From NCBI RefSeq assembly GCF_041080625.1, contig NZ_CP163518.1, positions 2,914,001 to 2,978,000 of the forward strand: a stretch of 64,000 nucleotides of DNA, in the 5' to 3' direction. The DNA is from Streptomyces sp. CG1. Its GTDB lineage: Bacteria > Actinomycetota > Actinomycetes > Streptomycetales > Streptomycetaceae. Of this stretch, positions 57,392-64,000 are shown one piece after another. Numbering within the stretch: the stretch's first letter is position 1; the number at the start of each line of letters is the position of its first letter. The notes under the pieces are model-generated. The model was given only the letters and a program-made list of their open reading frames with translations, did no database searches and had not been told where the DNA came from. A program made the translations under genes and the position numbers.

Positions 57392-57417
57392 CGTAAACGC
57401 TTGCGCAAGCGTTTACG
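57392..57417 (+). promoter_or_regulatory. 26-bp perfect palindromic operator of the LacI operon
   Basis: The arms CGTAAACGCTTGC and GCAAGCGTTTACG are exact complements around the TTGCGCAA centre that LacI-family proteins favour. It lies 70 nt before the LacI start. The regulator very likely binds it to control its own operon. Confidence 0.8.
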
Positions 57418-57487
57418 CAAGGGTGGCCGATGGGATACCGTCCCGGCCAGAAAGCCTGCGCTCGATCGGTTCCGGGAGGGAAACGCG

Positions 57488-58630
57488 ATGCCCACCATGG
57501 CCGACGTCGCGCGGAGTGCCGGGGTCTCCGTGGCGACCGTCTCCCACGTCCTGAACGGCACGCGCCCGGTGTCGTCCCACACCCGCCAGGCCGTGCTGGA
57601 TGCCATCGAGGTCCTCGGCTACACCCCCAACACCCTGGCCCGTTCCCTGGTGACCTCCCGCACCCGCTCCATCGGGCTCGCGGTGTCGGCGATCAGCAAT
57701 CCGTACTTCACGGAGATCCTCCAAGGCGTCGAGGCCGCCGTCCTGGAGGCGGGCTACAGCCTGCTCATCGCCGACCCCCACGACGACCCCGGGCACGAAC
57801 GCAAGGTCGTGCAGCTCCTCCATGAGCGCCGGGTGGACGGCATGATCGTCGCCCCTTCCGCGCATCCGCACGATCTGGTCGGCTATCTGCGCCGCCATGC
57901 CGTACCGACGGTGTTCCTGGACCGGGTGATCGACACGGGCGTGGCGGACGGCGGCGCGGCCGGCGGTGGAGCGGGTGGCGGCGGGGGCGCCGCTCCTGGC
58001 GAGGGCACACCCTGGTACGACCAGGTCTGCGCCGAGAGCGCCGCACCGACCGCCCGTCTCGTCACCCACCTCGCCGGATTGGGCCACCGCCGGATCGGGC
58101 TGGTCGCGGGCCTGCCCGGGCTCAGCACCACGAGTGAGCGCGTGGCCGGCTACCAGGACGGTCTCACCGCCGCCGGCCTGGCCCACGACGAACGGCTCCT
58201 CGTGTCCGGGAACTCCGAGTCCGCCGGTGCCGAGCAGGCCACGGCCGCCCTGCTCGCCCTGCCCGATCCGCCCACGGCACTCGTCACCGCCAACAACGCG
58301 ATGACCATCGGCGCCCTGCGCGCCCTGCGCCGGCAGGGCCTGTCCGTCCCGGACGACATCGCCCTGTGCTGCTTCGACGACTTCGCCTGGGCCGACCTGT
58401 TCTCACCCCGGCTCACCGCGATCGCCCAGCCCAGCAGGGAGTTGGGCGCGCGGGCGGTGCAGGTGCTCCTGGACCGCCTGGACGAGCCGCGCCGGCCGGC
58501 CCGGACGGTGCGGCTGCCGTGCACATTCGTCCATCGCACGTCCTGCGGGTGCCCGGAGGAACCGGGCGGGTCGGAGGAGCCCGTGCACACCGCATCAACC
58601 ATGCTGTCGGAGAAGGGAATTGCCTCGTGA
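57488..58630 (+). CDS. LacI-family transcriptional regulator
   Basis: The 380-aa protein has the LacI HTH (TMADVARSAGVSVATVSHVLNGTRPVSS) and the hinge helix (LGYTPNTLARSLVT). A periplasmic-binding-type effector domain (SIGLAVSAISNPYFTEILQGVEAAV, VTANNAMTIGALRAL, CCFDDFAWADLF) follows. A run of Gly/Ala residues (around 155-175) is inserted in a surface loop of the effector domain. ATG with GGGAGGG 8 nt upstream. It overlaps the kinase start by 4 nt (GTGA), so it is sure to control sugar use with it. Confidence 0.93.
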   Translation: MPTMADVARSAGVSVATVSHVLNGTRPVSSHTRQAVLDAIEVLGYTPNTLARSLVTSRTRSIGLAVSAISNPYFTEILQGVEAAVLEAGYSLLIADPHDDPGHERKVVQLLHERRVDGMIVAPSAHPHDLVGYLRRHAVPTVFLDRVIDTGVADGGAAGGGAGGGGGAAPGEGTPWYDQVCAESAAPTARLVTHLAGLGHRRIGLVAGLPGLSTTSERVAGYQDGLTAAGLAHDERLLVSGNSESAGAEQATAALLALPDPPTALVTANNAMTIGALRALRRQGLSVPDDIALCCFDDFAWADLFSPRLTAIAQPSRELGARAVQVLLDRLDEPRRPARTVRLPCTFVHRTSCGCPEEPGGSEEPVHTASTMLSEKGIAS

Positions 58631-59538
58631 TCGTCGTCGCCGGTGAGGCACTGATCGACCTGGTACCCCAGGGCCCCGGTGCCCTCGCGGACCTGAAGCC
58701 GGCGCTCGGCGGCGGCCCGTACAACACCGCCGTGGCCCTCGGCCGACTCGGCTCCCCCACCGCGTTCTGCTCCCGGACGTCGCACGACGCCTTCGGCGAG
58801 GCCCTGCTCAACGGGCTGCGACGGGCGGGGGTGGATGTGTCCGGCGTGCAGCGCGGGACGGAGCCGACGACCCTGGCGGTCGCCACGATCGACGGCAGTG
58901 GCTCGGCCGCCTACTCCTTCTATGTCGAAGGCACCGCCGACCGCCTGTTCACCGCCCCCGCCGCACTGCCCGCCGGCACGCGCGCGGTGTCCTTCGGCAC
59001 CTGCTCGCTCGTCCTGGAACCGGGGGCGAGCGCCTATGAGGAGTTGATGCGCGCGGCCGCGCGGCAGGGGCTGTTCACCGCACTCGACCCCAACATCCGG
59101 GCGGGGCTGATCCCGGACGCGGACGCCTACCGCGCGCGCTTCAAGAGCTGGCTGCCCTCGGTGACGCTGCTGAAGCTCTCCGCGGAGGACGCCGAGTGGC
59201 TGGGCGGCACCCCGGGCGAGTGGCTGGCCGCGGGACCGGCGGCCGTCGTGGTGACCCGGGGCGGGGACGGGCTGAGTGTGTTCACCCGGGACGGCGCGGA
59301 GTACTCCGTGCCGGGTGAGAAGGTCGCCGTGGTGGACACCATCGGCGCCGGTGACACGGTGAACGCGGCCTTGCTGCATGGGCTTTCGGCCCTGGACGCG
59401 CTGTCCGCGGATGCGCTCGCCGCCCTCGGGACGGAGGGCTGGACGCGGCTGCTGCGCTTCGCGGCACACGCGGCGGCGATCACCTGCTCGCGGGCGGGGG
59501 CCGAGCCGCCGTACGCCGCCGAGCTGGGTGAACTGTGA
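58627..59538 (+). CDS. PfkB-family carbohydrate kinase
   Basis: The 303-aa product is a ribokinase/fructokinase-type enzyme. It has the N-terminal VVAGEALIDLVPQ motif, GGGPYNTAVALGRLG substrate loop and the C-terminal signature DTIGAGDTVNAALL with the catalytic Asp. The LacI gene before it points to an induced sugar, most likely fructose or another ketohexose. GTG start inside the LacI stop. A terminator follows. Confidence 0.92.
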   Translation: MIVVAGEALIDLVPQGPGALADLKPALGGGPYNTAVALGRLGSPTAFCSRTSHDAFGEALLNGLRRAGVDVSGVQRGTEPTTLAVATIDGSGSAAYSFYVEGTADRLFTAPAALPAGTRAVSFGTCSLVLEPGASAYEELMRAAARQGLFTALDPNIRAGLIPDADAYRARFKSWLPSVTLLKLSAEDAEWLGGTPGEWLAAGPAAVVVTRGGDGLSVFTRDGAEYSVPGEKVAVVDTIGAGDTVNAALLHGLSALDALSADALAALGTEGWTRLLRFAAHAAAITCSRAGAEPPYAAELGEL

Positions 59539-59636
59539 GCGGCCCTTTTCCTCTCTGCTGTTGTCAAGGTGCGGCCGGACCCGTGGTACGGGGGGCTGTC
59601 GGACCTTAGGGCCGGGGTGGCTGATAGGGGAACGAG

Positions 59637-59676
59637 CGGCGCCCGCGGGGAGTTCCCGCGGGGCGCCGCTTTTTTG
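59637..59676 (+). terminator. Terminator with T-run after the kinase gene
   Basis: GCGGCGCCCGCGGG pairs with CCCGCGGGGCGCCGC (one bulge) around GAGTT, followed by TTTTTT at 59671-59676. The region is convergent with uvrA and can end both transcripts. Confidence 0.85.
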
Positions 59677-59684
59677 GTGGTGTG

Positions 59685-62711
<3,027 letters not shown>

Positions 62712-62935
62712 GCCGGTCCGCACCTTTCTTGAGAGAAGTGACAGGGGCGGGGCCCCCGTGCTTCTTCAGACTAGGGGGAGCCACTGACAACGCCGGTCGG
62801 ATTGCCCGGTTGCATAACAACCTCCGGCCATCCAGCATGCCCGACGCCGCCTCCGACGATATAGCACGTGCTTTCGATTAGCGGACGAGGTTCACCACCT
62901 TCACCCAAAGGTGTGGCGGGGCTAGTGTCAGGCTC

Positions 62936-63622
62936 ATGATTGATCACGCTCATGACCTGGCATGTGTACGTGAAGCGACCGAACGGCTCCTCACAGCGGT
63001 CGCCAAACTGGACAACGCGTCGCTCGCCGAGCCGTCACGGCTCCCCGGCTGGACCCGCGGACACGTCCTCGCCCACCTCGCCCGTAACGCGGACGCGCTC
63101 GTGAACGTTCTCGAGGGCCGCCCGATGTACACGAGCGCCGAGGCGCGGGACGCCGACATCGAGCGGGGCGCCCCGCGCCCCCTCGACGCCCAGCTCGCCG
63201 ACCTGCGCGAGAGCACGGCTCGCTTCCAGGCGGCGGGGGACGCGCCGGCGGACTGGACGCGCACGGTGGAGCTGCGCAACGGCGTCACCGACTCGGCGTC
63301 CCGGCTGCCGTTCCGGCGGTGGGCCGAGGTCGAGCTGCACCATGTGGATCTCGGCATCGGGTACGAGCTGGAGGATGTTCCCGCGGAGTTCGTCGAGCGC
63401 GAGATCGGCTTCCTGGCGGACCGCTTCGCCGGGCACAAGGAGGTGCCCTCGACCGGCCTCGCCGCCGGCGACGGCCGGTCCTGGACCACCGGCGGCGGCG
63501 CGGCGGGCGGACCGGTCGCGGTCGAGGGTACGGCCGCCGACCTGCTGGGCTGGCTCGCCGGGCGGCGCGACGGCTCCCGTCTGACCACGAACGGCACGCT
63601 GCCGCAGCTGCCTCCGCTGTAG
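62936..63622 (+). CDS. Mycothiol-dependent maleylpyruvate isomerase-like (DinB/MDMPI) protein
   Basis: The 228-aa protein has the N-terminal MDMPI helical bundle (LTAVAKLDNASLAEPSRLPGWTRGHVLAHLARNADAL) with a GHVLAH metal region, and the later EVELHHVDLGIGY motif. These histidines and the Glu form the family's metal site. The C-terminal part is the SCP-type extension ending AADLLGWLAGR. Mycothiol is the actinobacterial thiol, so a mycothiol-linked isomerase or transferase is likely. ATG has TAGTGT 7 nt upstream and no Shine-Dalgarno. Confidence 0.88.
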   Translation: MIDHAHDLACVREATERLLTAVAKLDNASLAEPSRLPGWTRGHVLAHLARNADALVNVLEGRPMYTSAEARDADIERGAPRPLDAQLADLRESTARFQAAGDAPADWTRTVELRNGVTDSASRLPFRRWAEVELHHVDLGIGYELEDVPAEFVEREIGFLADRFAGHKEVPSTGLAAGDGRSWTTGGGAAGGPVAVEGTAADLLGWLAGRRDGSRLTTNGTLPQLPPL

Positions 63623-63667
63623 GCCGCCGACGGTCCACGGGCCCCTCCCCGCTATAGGCTGATCACC

Positions 63668-64000
63668 ATGACGTACACCGGAGAGGTCAGGGTCGGCGGA
63701 CCGGCGGATGTGCACGAGCTGAAAGACCTGATGATCACGAAGATCGCGGTCGGCCCGATGAACAACAACGCCTATCTGCTGCGTTGCCGGGCCACCGACG
63801 AGCAGCTTCTGATCGACGCGGCCAACGAGGCGGAGACGCTCCTCGGCATGATCGGTGACGACGGCATCGCGTCCGTCGTCACCACGCATCAGCACGGCGA
63901 CCACTGGCAGGCGCTCGCCGAGGTCGCCGCCGCCACGGGCGCGCGTACGTACGCCGGCCGGGAGGACGCCCCGGGTATCCCGGTGCCCACCGATGTCCTG
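63668..64000 (+). CDS. Metallo-beta-lactamase-fold hydrolase, cut by window end
   Basis: The first 111 codons are present. They contain NNNAYLLRC, LLIDAANEAE and the metal motif THQHGDHW (HxHxDH), the glyoxalase II/MBL-fold hallmark. The start ATG follows TAGGCT (63655-63660) by 7 nt without a Shine-Dalgarno. The gene continues past the end of the window. It lies 45 nt after the MDMPI-like gene, in the same direction. Confidence 0.88.
   Translation, partial: MTYTGEVRVGGPADVHELKDLMITKIAVGPMNNNAYLLRCRATDEQLLIDAANEAETLLGMIGDDGIASVVTTHQHGDHWQALAEVAAATGARTYAGREDAPGIPVPTDVL

Noticed and set aside
54873..59538. Anti-phage defence island
   Set aside because: An Imm1-like gene, an HTH protein and a LacI-kinase pair lie here, but no nuclease, helicase, TIR or toxin gene supports a defence system.

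Overview
The window is a piece of a Streptomyces chromosome. The evidence is the very high GC with third-codon-position bias, frequent GTG/TTG starts, many 1-4 nt start/stop overlaps, and near-textbook Streptomyces versions of WhiA, SufR, OpcA, RbpA and the mycothiol-type enzymes. There are no tRNA or rRNA genes, no CRISPR array, no prophage and no secondary-metabolite cluster. The gene order matches, from memory, the S. coelicolor dapA-suf-ctaA/B-tkt-zwf-pgi-gap-whiA-uvrA core region. Its backbone (SufR/SufB onward, a two-gene ABC exporter, ctaA, ctaB, tkt-tal-zwf-opcA-pgl, tpi-pgk-gap, whiA-yvcK-rapZ-uvrC) is also shared with Mycobacterium.

Region by region. 0-4.3 kb: a secreted endonuclease/phosphatase-like protein, an ArsR regulator with an SRPBCC partner, and a cysteine-rich protein overlapping a 51-aa gene. 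4.4-6.9 kb: dapA, a small HAD-like gene and dapD (diaminopimelate/lysine synthesis), split by a perfect 44-bp bidirectional terminator. 7.0-7.9 kb: a TetR/SMR efflux pair. 8.1-14.7 kb: the suf Fe-S assembly operon sufR-B-D-(Rieske)-C-S-U-T on the minus strand, with a SufR operator over the sufR start and a possible iron box upstream. 14.9-15.7 kb: an AAC(3)-type acetyltransferase gene interrupted by one extra C. 15.7-21.4 kb: ABC exporter, ctaA, an amidohydrolase, a small conserved gene and ctaB, with two repeat elements. 21.8-28.4 kb: tkt, tal, zwf, opcA and pgl, the whole oxidative and most of the non-oxidative pentose phosphate pathway.

28.4-35.1 kb: a minus-strand sugar-uptake locus with a second binding protein, a GH13 glucosidase, a lipoprotein binding protein and two permeases. 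One permease carries a Cna_B/SdrD-like beta-sandwich in its external loop. Three copies of a GTTAGGTA-type operator tie the locus together. 35.2-38.8 kb: a PadR-regulated ABC/FtsX exporter. 39-46.1 kb: pgi, an MFS transporter with a TTA codon, an RbpA-family protein, secG, tpi, pgk and gap. 46.5-49.5 kb: a secreted M14 zinc carboxypeptidase. 49.6-54.8 kb: uvrC-rapZ-yvcK-whiA as one overlapping operon. 54.9-59.5 kb: an Imm1-like protein, an HTH protein, a Tat lipoprotein with a Rieske centre, and a LacI-kinase operon with a 26-bp palindromic operator. 59.7-64 kb: uvrA, a mycothiol-dependent-type enzyme and the start of a metallo-beta-lactamase-fold gene.

The core genes form one central-metabolism block (Fe-S supply, haem A/cytochrome oxidase, NADPH and triose flow) linked to sporulation control and nucleotide-excision repair. 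Accessory genes are inserted between its parts. A recurring feature is a -10 hexamer 6-8 nt before the start codon with no Shine-Dalgarno, which suggests that at least eight genes here have leaderless mRNAs. In three of them an operator-like palindrome overlaps the start.
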